A stretch of DNA of 64,000 nt from Phenylobacterium haematophilum (GCF_014196295.1 NZ_JACIDK010000005.1:62001-126000), one strand, 5' to 3'. Numbered from the stretch's first letter, positions 29,143 through 38,030 are shown. The notes: generated from the sequence alone by a model not told the origin. Translations and numbers: made by a program.

Positions 29143-31200
29143 ATGAAGCTTGTTACAGCAGCGCTTTTTGGCGCTCTCATCGCCGCCCCGGTCGCCGCCA
29201 TTGCACAAGCCGCCGACCCGTTCATCTGGCTCGAAGATATCGACAGCCCCCGCGCCATGGCCTGGGTCGAGGCCCAGAACGCCAAGACCCTGGCCCGGCT
29301 GGAGGGCGATGCCCGCTACCCGACCTTCCTTGGCGAGGGCCGCGCGATCTTCACCGCCACCGACCGCATCCCGAAGCCCGACTTCCGGGCCGGCGGGGTC
29401 GACAACTTCTGGCAGGACGCGACCAACACCCACGGCGTCTGGCGCCACACGACCCTCGCCTCCTATCGCAGCGCCGCGCCGACCTGGGACGTGGTGCTGG
29501 ACGTCGATAGGCTGGCCAAGGACGAGGGCCGCAACTGGTTCTGGAAGGGCGCGACCTGCCTGAAGCCGGACGAGACGCTTTGCCTGGTGCGGCTGTCGAA
29601 CGGCGGCGGCGACGCGGTGGAATTGCGCGAGTTCGACACCGCGACCAAGACCTTCGTCGAAGGCGGCTTCCGCTCGCCCGAGGGCAAGCAGGGCGCCGAG
29701 TGGATCGACCGCGACACCCTGGTCGCCTGGCGTGAATGGACGCCCGGCGAGGTCACCGCCTCGGGCTACGCCAACGTGGTCAAAATCCTCAAGCGCACCG
29801 GCGAAGCCACCGAGATCTTCCGCGGTGAAGAGTCCGACGTCTGGGCCAACGCCAGCGTGCTGCGCGGCGAGGGCGGCAAGACCGACGGGGTGCTGATCCA
29901 GCGCGGCCTGACCTTTTTCGAGTCCGACTACTCGCTCTATTCCGACGGCCGCCTGACCCCGGTCGCCCTGCCGAAGAAGGCCCAGTTCCAGGCCTATGTC
30001 GACGGGCGGATGATCTTCACCCTGCAGGACGCCTGGAACGGCTTCGGAACCGGGGCGCTGATCGCCTACGACCCCAAGGACCTGGCCGCGGGGCCGGCGC
30101 TGGTCTTCCAGCCCGGCCCGCGCCAGGCGATCCAGTCGGTCACCAACACCAAGGGCCTGCTGGCGGTCGAGCTGCTGGAGGACGTCAAGGGCGCGGTCGA
30201 CGTCTACGACCTGACGGCCGGCAAATGGACCGCACGGCGCCTGGCCCTGCCCAAGGGCGAGACGCTGTCGATCATCTCCACCTCGGGCAAGGACGACCAG
30301 CTGTTCGTCGGGGCCGAGGGCTTCCTGACCCCGTCGAGCCTGTGGCTGGCCGACGGCGCGACTGGCAAGGCGCAGAAGCTCAAGTCGCTGCCGGCCCGCT
30401 TCGACGCCGGCAAGGACCAGGTCGACCAGTTCTGGGCGACCTCGTCCGACGGGACCAAGATCCCCTACTTCGTGGTCCGCCCGAAGGCAGCCAAGCTGGA
30501 CGGATCGATCCCGACCATCATGTACGGTTACGGCGGGTTCGAGGTCGCCAAGCCGCCGATCTATATCCCGGAGTTGGGCAAGATCTGGCTGGAGCGCGGC
30601 GGCGCCTATGTGATCGCCAACATCCGCGGCGGCGGCGAGTTCGGTCCCGCCTGGCACCAGTCGGTGCTGCGCGACAAGCGCCAGCTGGCCTTCGACGACT
30701 TCGCCGCAGTCGCCCGCGACCTGGAAGCGCGCAAGATCACCTCGCCACGCCGCCTGGGCATCTACGGCCGATCGAACGGCGGGGTGCTGACCACCGTCTC
30801 GCTGACCCAGCATCCCGAGCTCTGGAACGCCGTCGTCGTCGAGAGCCCGCTGGTCGACATGCTGCGCTACCACAAGCTCTCGGCCGGGGCCTCGTGGGTC
30901 GGCGAGTACGGGAACCCGGACGTCGCCGAAGACCACGCCTTCATCGCCAAGTACGACGGCTACCTGAACCTGATGGCCGGCCAGAAGTACCCCGAGCCCT
31001 ACGTCACCACGAACACGCGCGACGACCGGGTGCACCCCGGCCACGCCCGCAAGTTCGCCGCTAAGCTTGAGGCTCTCGGCTACCCCTACCTCTATTTCGA
31101 GAACACCTTCGGCGGGCACTCGAACGACGCCGACCCGGAGATGAACGCCAAGCGCTGGGCCCGGCACTACGTGTACCTGGCCCAGAAGCTGATGGATTAG
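29143..31200 (+). CDS. Prolyl oligopeptidase family serine peptidase (S9A), exported
   Basis: 685 residues with a Sec signal peptide ([23 protein letters not shown]). After it comes 'DPFIWLEDIDSPRAMAWVEA', then a long beta-propeller region (about 70-400) and a C-terminal alpha/beta hydrolase domain. The nucleophile is Ser544 in YGRSNGGVL; the triad Asp lies in NTRDDRVHPGHARKF and the His in TFGGHSNDADP. It cleaves peptides after proline or a related residue; the propeller filters substrate size. Periplasmic location is inferred from the signal. Single gene, followed by a dispersed palindromic repeat. Confidence 0.94.
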   Translation: MKLVTAALFGALIAAPVAAIAQAADPFIWLEDIDSPRAMAWVEAQNAKTLARLEGDARYPTFLGEGRAIFTATDRIPKPDFRAGGVDNFWQDATNTHGVWRHTTLASYRSAAPTWDVVLDVDRLAKDEGRNWFWKGATCLKPDETLCLVRLSNGGGDAVELREFDTATKTFVEGGFRSPEGKQGAEWIDRDTLVAWREWTPGEVTASGYANVVKILKRTGEATEIFRGEESDVWANASVLRGEGGKTDGVLIQRGLTFFESDYSLYSDGRLTPVALPKKAQFQAYVDGRMIFTLQDAWNGFGTGALIAYDPKDLAAGPALVFQPGPRQAIQSVTNTKGLLAVELLEDVKGAVDVYDLTAGKWTARRLALPKGETLSIISTSGKDDQLFVGAEGFLTPSSLWLADGATGKAQKLKSLPARFDAGKDQVDQFWATSSDGTKIPYFVVRPKAAKLDGSIPTIMYGYGGFEVAKPPIYIPELGKIWLERGGAYVIANIRGGGEFGPAWHQSVLRDKRQLAFDDFAAVARDLEARKITSPRRLGIYGRSNGGVLTTVSLTQHPELWNAVVVESPLVDMLRYHKLSAGASWVGEYGNPDVAEDHAFIAKYDGYLNLMAGQKYPEPYVTTNTRDDRVHPGHARKFAAKLEALGYPYLYFENTFGGHSNDADPEMNAKRWARHYVYLAQKLMD

Positions 31201-31208
31201 GACCAGGC

Positions 31209-31326
31209 GTCATCCCGGTTTGCGAAGCAAGACCGGGACCCATGAACACCGGATCTCTCGGTGCGTGCTCGGCGCCGTCCGGCGCAAATGGGTCGCGGTC
31301 TTCGGCTGCGCCGAAACCGGGATGAC
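31209..31326. repeat. REP/BIME-like palindromic repeat, copy 1
   Basis: Bounded by GTCATCCCGG (31209-31218) and its exact complement CCGGGATGAC (31317-31326). Each end forms its own hairpin: CCCGGTTTGCGAAGCAAGACCGGG on the left (paired arms CCCGGT/ACCGGG) and CGGTCTTCGGC...GCCGAAACCGGG on the right. The two halves are inverted copies of one unit, with internal ACCCAT/ATGGGT. Related copies occur at 52020, 56552 and 60335. It lies between the S9 peptidase and DUF2218 genes, which converge here. Confidence 0.85.
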
Positions 31327-31334
31327 AGCTGGGG

Positions 31335-31634
31335 TCACGCCCCGCGCCGCCATTCCACGGCCATGTCGGGCTCGCGGAAGGCGAAGCGCTTGAGGTGGCT
31401 GTCCATCACCTTCTCAAGCAGGGCCAGGCTGTCAGGGTCGCCCGCGCGGGCCACCATCATCAGGGTTTCGGGGGCGGCCCGCAGCGCGGCCTCGCCCATC
31501 TCGAAGGTGATCTTGCCCTCGTGGTCGTTCCATTCGGCCGGGACCTTGTGGCCGAAGTGCTTGCAGAGCTGCACCATGTAGCGGCCGGCGTGGGCGGTCG
31601 GGACGGTGGCGCTCGATTTCATGACGGCCTCCAT
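31335..31634 (-). CDS. DUF2218 family protein
   Basis: 99 residues. The sequence 'SSATVPTAHAGRYMVQLCKH' then 'FGHKVPAEWNDHEGKITFEM' and 'AGDPDSLALLEKVMDSHLKR' is typical of DUF2218, a small cytoplasmic family with conserved Cys-Lys-His (LCKHFGHK) that may bind metal or act in siderophore/iron contexts. A start four codons in (MKSSATV, 31622) is equally plausible. It begins 2 bases after the PadR stop, so it is the second gene of the PadR operon and probably its main target. Confidence 0.9.
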   Translation of the reverse strand: MEAVMKSSATVPTAHAGRYMVQLCKHFGHKVPAEWNDHEGKITFEMGEAALRAAPETLMMVARAGDPDSLALLEKVMDSHLKRFAFREPDMAVEWRRGA

Positions 31635-31636
31635 GT

Positions 31637-32215
31637 TCAGGCCTTCTCGATCTTGGCGACGGCGTCGTCGATGGCCGCGACAATCGCGTCCACCTGGGCG
31701 TCGGTCGGCTTTTCGCCCGCGAGCTTGACCCGCAGGGCCATGGCCAGGTTCTGCATGGCCCGGGCCACGCGGGGCGAAGAGCGCGGCGAGGATTCAGCCG
31801 CTTCGTCCAGCCGAGCGAAAACGGCGTCCACCGCCGGCTTGTTCCGCTCCAGCGCCTCCAGGCCGGTCTCGGTGATCTCGAAGGCCTTGCGGCCGCCCTC
31901 GGCGCCGGTGGGTCGGGCGAAGCCCTCGTCTTCCAGCAGGCTCAGGGTCGGATAGATCACGCCGGGGCTCGGCCGATAGGACCCGCCGGTGCGCTCCTCA
32001 AGCGCGCGGATCAGTTCGTAGCCGTGGCTCGGCTTGTCCTTGAGAAGCGCCAGGATGACGAAGCGCAGGTCGCCGTGCTCCAGCAGCCGGCCGATGCGCG
32101 GTCCGCCGCGGCCGCGGCCGCCCCAGTGTTCGCCGCCTCGGCCGAAACCGCCGCCGCCGAAGGGCCCGCGGCCCCGATGCTCGCGATGAGCTTTCCAATG
32201 ATGATGTCGGTGCAT
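31637..32215 (-). CDS. PadR-family transcriptional regulator
   Basis: 192 residues. A His/Gly/Arg-rich N-terminal extension (MHRHHHWKAHREHRGRGPFG, then Gly/Arg repeats to about 40) could bind metal. The PadR winged helix spans about 44-120: 'HGDLRFVILALLKDKPSHGY', ELIRALEERTGGSYRPSPG, 'VIYPTLSLLEDEGFARPTG', 'GRKAFEITETGLEALE'. A C-terminal helical dimerisation region follows. It shares an operon with DUF2218. The leader contains three near-identical AT-rich palindromes at 32230-32284, consistent with autorepression. Confidence 0.92.
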   Translation of the reverse strand: MHRHHHWKAHREHRGRGPFGGGGFGRGGEHWGGRGRGGPRIGRLLEHGDLRFVILALLKDKPSHGYELIRALEERTGGSYRPSPGVIYPTLSLLEDEGFARPTGAEGGRKAFEITETGLEALERNKPAVDAVFARLDEAAESSPRSSPRVARAMQNLAMALRVKLAGEKPTDAQVDAIVAAIDDAVAKIEKA

Positions 32216-32229
32216 TTTCGATCCTATTT

Positions 32230-32284
32230 AGATATGTCTCAATTGCAGATATATCGAAGTTGGATCGAGGTTCAAGATATATCT
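32230..32284. promoter_or_regulatory. Three AGATATRTCK operator repeats upstream of PadR
   Basis: AGATATGTCT (32230-32239), AGATATATCG (32247-32256) and the perfect palindrome AGATATATCT (32275-32284) lie directly upstream of the PadR start at 32215, in an AT-rich island (about 32216-32300) that contrasts with the GC-rich surroundings. Spacing is 17 and 28 bases. PadR-family operators are often ATGT/ACAT-type palindromes, so binding by the adjacent PadR is a reasonable inference. The OxyR-like gene ends at 32302, so the island drives only the PadR operon. Confidence 0.6.
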
Positions 32285-32301
32285 AAGATGTTTTTAGATC
32301 G

Positions 32302-33198
32302 TCAGGTGCGGAGGGTCTCGGCCAGCAGTCGGCCCTCGGCGGCGCGGCTGGAGCCGGACCGCCAGGCGACGACGATCTCGCGGCTCGGATGGTCGGCCTC
32401 GAGCGGCATCACCGCCACGTCCGCCGCCTCGGTCAGGCCGGCCGCCACCGCCATCGCAGGCAGGAAGGTGACCCCCAGGCCCGAGCCGACCATCTGAACC
32501 AGGGTCGGCAGCGAGGTCGCCGCGAAAGCCTCCTCCTCGCCCGTCGCCCGCGGCGGGCGCAGCCCGCAGGCGGCCAGGGCGTGGTCGCGCAGGCAGTGGC
32601 CGTCCTCCAGCAGGATCAGGTCGTCGCTCTCCAGGGCCGAGGGCGGGGCCGCCGCCTCGCGGGCCAGCGGGTGCGTGCGAGGCAGCGCCGCCAGCAGCTC
32701 GTCGTCGGAGACGTGGGCGTGGGCCAGGCCGCTCATGTCGTAGGGCAAGGCGATCAGCGCGGCGTCCAGCTGGCCAGCCTTCAGAAGCGCGATCAGCCGA
32801 TGGGTCAGATCCTCGCGCAGATAGAGGCGCAGTTTCGGGAAACGGGCGCGCAACAGCGGCAGCGCCCGCGGCAACAGGAACGGGGCGACGGTCGGGATGA
32901 CGCCAAGCCGGAAGCGGCCGGTCAGCGGCTGGCCGGCGTTGCGGGCCGACTGCACCAGCTCCTCGGCTTCGTTGAGGATGGTCGTGGCCTTCCCCAGCGC
33001 CACCTCGCCGATCGCGGTCAGGATCACCCCCGAGCGCGCCCGATCGACGACCGGGCCGCCGAGAATCTTCTCCAGCTCCTGCACCCCGGCTGAGAGCGTG
33101 GGCTGGGTGACGTGGGCCGCCTCGGCGGCGCGGCCGAACGAGCCGTGCTCGGCCAAGAGCTTGAGGTACTGGAGCTGTCGCAGGGTCGGGAGGTTCAT
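32302..33198 (-). CDS. oxyR: Hydrogen peroxide-inducible LysR regulator OxyR
   Basis: 298 residues from ATG 33198 (MNLPTLRQLQYLKLLAEHGS). N-terminal LysR winged helix (about 1-65, FGRAAEAAHVTQPTLSAGVQ) and C-terminal regulatory domain with the peroxide-sensing cysteines Cys202 and Cys211 (EDGHCLRDHALAACG), spaced nine residues apart as in E. coli C199/C208. Divergent from ahpC with an OxyR-type box between them, so it most likely controls ahpCD and itself. An in-frame extension to 33267 would overlap the operator. Confidence 0.96.
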   Translation of the reverse strand: MNLPTLRQLQYLKLLAEHGSFGRAAEAAHVTQPTLSAGVQELEKILGGPVVDRARSGVILTAIGEVALGKATTILNEAEELVQSARNAGQPLTGRFRLGVIPTVAPFLLPRALPLLRARFPKLRLYLREDLTHRLIALLKAGQLDAALIALPYDMSGLAHAHVSDDELLAALPRTHPLAREAAAPPSALESDDLILLEDGHCLRDHALAACGLRPPRATGEEEAFAATSLPTLVQMVGSGLGVTFLPAMAVAAGLTEAADVAVMPLEADHPSREIVVAWRSGSSRAAEGRLLAETLRT

Positions 33199-33207
33199 AG
33201 GCCCAAG

Positions 33208-33222
33208 ATAGGAAATTTCTAT
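33208..33222. promoter_or_regulatory. OxyR box ATAG-N7-CTAT
   Basis: ATAGGAAATTTCTAT is a palindrome that fits the classic OxyR element ATAG-N7-CTAT. It starts 10 bases upstream of the oxyR ATG and lies 98 bases upstream of ahpC. A second degenerate CTAT (33237-33240) follows. The position fits oxyR autorepression and activation of ahpC. Confidence 0.7.
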
Positions 33223-33319
33223 CCGAAAGCCAGAAACTATCGATTGGCCTTTTGTGCGCTGCAGCACTATCTCAACGCCACGGCTTCGGCCGACCAGTTC
33301 AAATCATTTGGAGAGATCG

Positions 33320-33874
<555 letters not shown>

Positions 33875-33888
33875 AGGCCTTCAGCAAA

Positions 33889-33967
33889 CGGACGGGTCAC
33901 GACCCGTCCGCACGCCGCCTAGTCCGGGCCGCCGCTCCTCCCCGCGCGGCCCGGACGCCTCTTTGCC
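33889..33967 (+). terminator. Tandem hairpins between ahpC and ahpD
   Basis: First hairpin: CGGACGGGTC (33889-33898) with GACCCGTCCG (33901-33910), perfect 10 bp. Second: GTCCGGGCCG (33922-33931) with CGGCCCGGAC (33947-33956), perfect 10 bp with a 15-base loop, then GCCTCTTTGCC. The first lacks a T tract and the second has a weak one. They probably attenuate read-through so that ahpC is made in excess over ahpD. Confidence 0.65.
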
Positions 33968-34035
33968 CTTTATCCTGGCGTAAGCGTCGCCGAGACTGGC
34001 GGACGCCTTTGCACGCCTAAAGTTTGGAGAACGCC

Positions 34036-34572
34036 ATGTCGCTCGACGCCCTGCGCGAGACGTTGCCCGCCTACGCCAAGGACCTCAGCCTCAACCTGTC
34101 GAGCCTGGCCAACGAGACCCTGCTCACCGATCAGCAGAAGTGGGGCGCTTTCGTCGCGTCGGCCCACGCGGTGGGCACGCCGGCGGTGATCAGGGCGGTC
34201 GACGCCGCCGCCGCGGCGGCCGGTCTCTCGGCCGAAGCGGCGACCGCCGCCAAGGCCGCCGCCGCGATCATGGGCATGAACAATGTCTACTACCGCTCGC
34301 TGCACCTGCTCTCGAACCCCGAGTACAAGACCCTGCCGGCCAAGCTGCGGATGAACATCCTGGCCAATCCCGGCGTCGACAAGGTTGACTTCGAGCTGTG
34401 GTCCACCGCCGTTTCGGCTATCAACGGCTGCGGCATGTGCCTGGACGCGCACGAGTCCGAGCTGAAGAAGCACGGCATGCCGAACACCTCGATCCAGGCC
34501 GCCCTGCGCATTGGCGCGGTGGTCAATGCGGTCAGCCGCGTGGTCGCCGCCGAGACCGCCTCGGCCGCCTGA
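34036..34572 (+). CDS. ahpD: Alkyl hydroperoxidase AhpD
   Basis: 178 residues from ATG 34036 with GGAGAA upstream. The active-site motif CGMCLDAHE gives Cys132, Cys135 and His139, all present. AhpD passes electrons from lipoamide/dihydrolipoamide carriers to AhpC. Four codons upstream an in-frame ATG (34024) exists, but the GGAGAA would then lie inside the gene. It follows ahpC by about 160 bases. With ahpC, a lipoamide-dependent peroxidase; the lpd product of the suc operon could supply electrons (inference). Confidence 0.96.
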   Translation: MSLDALRETLPAYAKDLSLNLSSLANETLLTDQQKWGAFVASAHAVGTPAVIRAVDAAAAAAGLSAEAATAAKAAAAIMGMNNVYYRSLHLLSNPEYKTLPAKLRMNILANPGVDKVDFELWSTAVSAINGCGMCLDAHESELKKHGMPNTSIQAALRIGAVVNAVSRVVAAETASAA

Positions 34573-34596
34573 CGCGCCCGCTTCGACGGACGTCCT

Positions 34597-34639
34597 TTCC
34601 GCCCGCCCGGCCCATAGCCAGGCGGGCGGAATCGTTTCC
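34597..34639 (+). terminator. Terminator after ahpD
   Basis: TTCCGCCCGCC (34597-34607) pairs perfectly with GGCGGGCGGAA (34621-34631), 11 bp with a 13-base loop, followed by TCGTTTCC. Lies between ahpD and the Nudix gene, so the Nudix gene probably has its own promoter or relies on read-through. Confidence 0.7.
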
Positions 34640-34670
34640 GAATGCCGCCTTCGTCCAGGAGGCCCGCGCC

Positions 34671-35255
34671 ATGTCCGTGTCAGACCGTATCCGGGTGCGC
34701 GACGTGCGCCTGCTGTCCGATAACTGGTATGTGCTGAAGGCCACGACCTTCGACTGGCGGCGGGCCGACGGGACCTGGCAGACCCAGAGCCGCGAGACCT
34801 ACGACCGCGGCAACGGCGCGGCGCTGCTGCCCTACAATCTCGCCGCGCGCACCGTGGTCCTGACCCGTCAGTTCCGCTACCCGGCCTATGTGAACGGCCA
34901 TGACGACCTCTTGGTCGAGGCCCCCGCCGGCTTGCTCGACGACGCCACGCCCGAGGAGCGCATTCGCGCCGAGGTGGAGGAGGAGACCGGTTACCGGCTG
35001 GGCGCCATCCGCAAGATCTTCGAGTGCTTCATGAGCCCCGGCTCGGTGACCGAGAAGCTGCACTTCTTCGTCGCCGAGTACGACGCCGCCATGCGGGTCG
35101 GCGACGGCGGGGGGCTGGAGAGCGAGGGCGAGGAGATCGGCGTCCTCGAACTGCCGTTCGACGAGGCCATGGCGATGATCGAACGCGGCGAGATCGCCGA
35201 CGCCAAGACCATCATCCTGCTGCAGTACGCGGCGCTGAACGTCTTTCGGGCCTAG
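34671..35255 (+). CDS. Nudix hydrolase, NudK-like (GDP-mannose pyrophosphatase)
   Basis: 194 residues from ATG 34671 (RBS AGGAGG). The Nudix box 'GLLDDATPEERIRAEVEEETGY' region (about residues 86-106) keeps G-x5-E-x7-R-E-U-x-E-E-x-G-U with AEV/EEETG; 'VRLLSDNWYVLKATTFDWRR' and 'ETYDRGNGAALLPYNLAART' match NudK/ADP-ribose or GDP-mannose pyrophosphatases. 'PGSVTEKLHFFVAEYD' is typical of the dimeric NudK group. Convergent 4-base overlap with the MocR gene. Confidence 0.9.
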   Translation: MSVSDRIRVRDVRLLSDNWYVLKATTFDWRRADGTWQTQSRETYDRGNGAALLPYNLAARTVVLTRQFRYPAYVNGHDDLLVEAPAGLLDDATPEERIRAEVEEETGYRLGAIRKIFECFMSPGSVTEKLHFFVAEYDAAMRVGDGGGLESEGEEIGVLELPFDEAMAMIERGEIADAKTIILLQYAALNVFRA

Positions 35256-36703
35256 GCCTCCAGGGCCCGCGCCAGCCGCGCCACGCCGCCCGCCATCATC
35301 CGCTCCGGGAAGCCCGAGAAGCCCAGCATCAGACCCTGGCGCGGCTGCGCCTGGCGATAGAGCCGGCTGATCGCCCGCACGCTGACCCCGCCGGCGGCGG
35401 CGGCCGCCTCGACCTCGAGATCCGGGCCGCTCCCCTTCAGATAGGCGATCAGGGTCATGCCCTGGTCGGGGACGTCGACCTCCAGAAGATGGCCGAGCTG
35501 GGCCTCCAGCGCGCCGGCCAGGGCGTCGCGCTGGGCCTTGTAGGCCAGCCGTCGCCGGCGGATGTGGGCGGCGAAATGACCCTCGCGGAAGAAGTCCAGC
35601 ACGATCGCCTGGGTCAGGGTCGGCGGCTGGCGGTCCATCAGTTGGCGGGCGTTGGCTAGGGCCGTGGCCAACGGCTTGGGAGCCACCATGTAGCCCATGC
35701 GCAGGCCCGGAAAGAGCGCCTTGTTGAGGGTGCCGACATAGATCACCCGCTCGCCGCCATCGAGGCCCTGCAGCGACTCCAGCGGCGGGCCGGTGTAGCG
35801 GAACTCCGAGGCGTAGTCGTCCTCGACGATCCAGGCGCCGGCGGCCCGCGCCCAGGCCAGCAGCTCCATCCGCCGACCCATCGAGAGCGTCATGCCGAGC
35901 GGATACTGGTGCGAAGGGGTGACGAAGGCCACGCGCGCCTCGGGCGCCGCCTCGACCCCGGCTGCGACCACGATCCCGTGCCGGTCCACCGGCGCATGAA
36001 AGATGTCGGCCCCCATCGCCGCCAGGGCGTGGCGGGTGGCCGGATAGCCGGGATCCTCCATCCACACCCGGTCGCCGTCCTTCAGCAGCACCCGGGCGGC
36101 GATGTCGACGGCGTGCTGGGCGCCGGCCGTGACGATCACCTGGTCGGGCTCGCAGATCACCCCGCGCGCGGCCCGCAGATAGTCGCTGATCGCCGCCCGC
36201 AGCGCGTGGTCGCCGCGGGGGTCGGAATAGCCGAAGTGGACCGGATCGAGATGGCGGAGCGCCCGCCGCGTCGATCGCGACCAGGCGTCCTGCGCGCGCG
36301 CATCCAGCAGGGTGCGCCCGGTCGTGAACAGCCGCTGCTCGGGCTGAGGCGTCGGCAGCGCCGCCTCGTCCAGCTCGCGGACGCGCGGGGGCACCACCGC
36401 CGGCTCGTACGCCTCGGGCGGCGTCGGCTTCAGTTCGGCGACGCCGGAAAGGTCGCCGGAGACATAGGTGCCCGAGCCCGGCCGGCCGACCGCATAGCCC
36501 TCGGCCAGCAGCAGATCGTAGGCGGCCACAACCGAGGCCCGCGCCACGCCCAGGCGGCGGGCGAAGTCGCGGCTGGAGGGCAGCCGTTCGCCGGGCTTCA
36601 GCGCGCTCTGCACGATGGCTCCACGCACCTGGTCGTAGATCTGCCGGATCACCGGCTCGCCGGCCTGCGGGCCGCGCCACGGATAGATGTCGGCCCAGCT
36701 CAT
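35252..36703 (-). CDS. MocR-family (GntR/aminotransferase fusion) regulator, PdxR-like
   Basis: 483 residues. N-terminal GntR winged helix (about 15-85: 'QIYDQVRGAIVQSALKPGER' then 'LPSSRDFARRLGVARASVVA'). A linker leads to a PLP-binding fold-type I aminotransferase domain (about 120-480), with AGAQHAVDIAARVLL, 'VEDDYASEFRYTG' and the PLP-lysine motif 'YVGTLNKALFPGLRMGYM'. MocR proteins use PLP as effector. The neighbour across the 99-base divergent spacer is a flavin/pyridoxamine-oxidase-like protein, which suggests it as the target. The spacer contains two CTGGA steps 18 bases apart (36728 and 36746) as possible direct-repeat operators. Confidence 0.93.
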   Translation of the reverse strand: MSWADIYPWRGPQAGEPVIRQIYDQVRGAIVQSALKPGERLPSSRDFARRLGVARASVVAAYDLLLAEGYAVGRPGSGTYVSGDLSGVAELKPTPPEAYEPAVVPPRVRELDEAALPTPQPEQRLFTTGRTLLDARAQDAWSRSTRRALRHLDPVHFGYSDPRGDHALRAAISDYLRAARGVICEPDQVIVTAGAQHAVDIAARVLLKDGDRVWMEDPGYPATRHALAAMGADIFHAPVDRHGIVVAAGVEAAPEARVAFVTPSHQYPLGMTLSMGRRMELLAWARAAGAWIVEDDYASEFRYTGPPLESLQGLDGGERVIYVGTLNKALFPGLRMGYMVAPKPLATALANARQLMDRQPPTLTQAIVLDFFREGHFAAHIRRRRLAYKAQRDALAGALEAQLGHLLEVDVPDQGMTLIAYLKGSGPDLEVEAAAAAGGVSVRAISRLYRQAQPRQGLMLGFSGFPERMMAGGVARLARALEA

Positions 36704-36802
36704 TCAGCCTCCCCGCCGCAATGTGGTCTGGACAGATAGCCGATACTGGATCTTCACAACAGTCCGCATGCAGCTAGTCTTTCCGCGAAAGGAGCCACTG
36801 GG

Positions 36803-37495
36803 ATGAGCAGCTTCACCCCGACCCCGCGCTCGCGGGCCCGGCGCAAGCCCGACCGCGCCGCCTATGACGAAGAGGCGGTGTTCGCCATTCTCGACGCTGG
36901 ACTACTCTGCCATGTCGGCTACGTGATCAACGGCCAGCCGTTCGTCACCCCGACCACCTACTGGCGCGAGGGGCGCAAGCTCTACTGGCACGGCTCGGCC
37001 GCCAGCCGGATGCTGAAGGCGCAAGGCTGCGGCCTGCCGGTCTGCGTCACGGTCAGCCAGATCGACGGCCTGGTGCTGGCGCGTTCGGGAATCGCGCACT
37101 CGATGAACTACCGCTCGGTGATGGCCTTCGGCCGCGCGCGGCTGATCGAGGGACTGGCCGCCCGCCGCGCAGCGATGGAGGCGTTCATCGACCGGCTCTA
37201 TCCCGAGCGCTCGGCCGAACTGCGCCCCTCGACCGACAACGAGATCCTGCAGATCGGCCTGGTCGAGATGACCATCGAGGAGGCCAGCGCCAAGCGGCGC
37301 GACGGCGGCGTCAATCGCATGGCGGCCGACGACGGCTGGAGCGCCTGGAGCGGGGTGATCCCGGTCGAGACCCGGCTTGGCGCGCCGATGGCCGACGCCC
37401 ATCAGAGCGCCGGCGCGGCGCCGTCGCCGAGCCTTGACCTCTACGAACCGGGCGCGCGCCTCGACGCGGTGCTGACCAAGGCGGCGCGGAGTTAA
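36803..37495 (+). CDS. Pyridoxamine 5'-phosphate oxidase-family flavoprotein
   Basis: 230 residues, cytoplasmic. The split-barrel flavin-binding signature is 'AILDAGLLCHVGYVINGQPF' then 'VTPTTYWREGRKLYWHGSAA' and 'VCVTVSQIDGLVLARSGIAH', typical of the PPOX/flavin nucleotide-binding family near MocR regulators. It is not classical PdxH: the length and pattern differ. It may handle B6 vitamers or flavins. Divergent from the MocR gene, with its stop meeting the SRPBCC gene tail-to-tail. Confidence 0.9.
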   Translation: MSSFTPTPRSRARRKPDRAAYDEEAVFAILDAGLLCHVGYVINGQPFVTPTTYWREGRKLYWHGSAASRMLKAQGCGLPVCVTVSQIDGLVLARSGIAHSMNYRSVMAFGRARLIEGLAARRAAMEAFIDRLYPERSAELRPSTDNEILQIGLVEMTIEEASAKRRDGGVNRMAADDGWSAWSGVIPVETRLGAPMADAHQSAGAAPSPSLDLYEPGARLDAVLTKAARS

Positions 37496-38016
37496 TTCGG
37501 CTTGCCCGTCTCGACGTAGGTCTTGAGCCGCGCGACCTGCTCGCCGAGCACGCCGTCGACGGGCGCGGCCCAAGTCTGGGCCAGGCCGCCCCTGGCGTAG
37601 CCGCCGACGTCATAGGTCAGGGTCAGTTGCGTCTTTTTCGAATCGCTGGTCTTGCCGAACGCCAGGCCCAGGTGCCCGCTCGCCCCGGTCGTCGCCAACG
37701 GCCCCAACGCCCCGGCCAGCCGCAGGGCGTCCGGCGCGGAATAGACCAGGGTCATGTGGCGCACAAAGCCGTCTGGAAGCTTCTCGCAAAAGCACCCGGA
37801 CGCATCAATCGACAGGTTTTTCGCATCGCCCGAATAGGTGTGGCTGCTGTTCCACCACTTGCCGATGTCCAGCGCCGCGGTGCGGACCTTGGCCGCCGGC
37901 GCGGCGATCTCCACGACGTGGCGCACCTGAAATCCGGCCGGGCCGCTGTCGGCGACTTCGGCGTGCGCCGAGCCGGTCGCCAGCAGCAGCGCGGCGATAA
38001 TACCCAGCACTTTCAT
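37492..38016 (-). CDS. Secreted SRPBCC/START-like protein
   Basis: 174 residues with a Sec signal peptide (MKVLGIIAALLLATGSAHAE). The mature part 'FQVRHVVEIAAPAAKVRTAA' then 'DIGKWWNSSHTYSGDAKNLS' and 'VRHMTLVYSAPDALRLAGAL' is the polyketide-cyclase/START fold with a hydrophobic pocket. 'LKTYVETG' closes the terminal helix. Probably binds a hydrophobic ligand in the periplasm; none is known. One CFCE motif is present. Confidence 0.88.
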   Translation of the reverse strand: MKVLGIIAALLLATGSAHAEVADSGPAGFQVRHVVEIAAPAAKVRTAALDIGKWWNSSHTYSGDAKNLSIDASGCFCEKLPDGFVRHMTLVYSAPDALRLAGALGPLATTGASGHLGLAFGKTSDSKKTQLTLTYDVGGYARGGLAQTWAAPVDGVLGEQVARLKTYVETGKPN

Positions 38017-38030
38017 GATCTTGGGCCTCC

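Noticed and set aside
29128-31167. Minus-strand frame of 679 codons opposite the prolyl oligopeptidase
   Set aside because: Antisense shadow; no conserved motif, while the plus strand has a signal peptide and a full catalytic triad.
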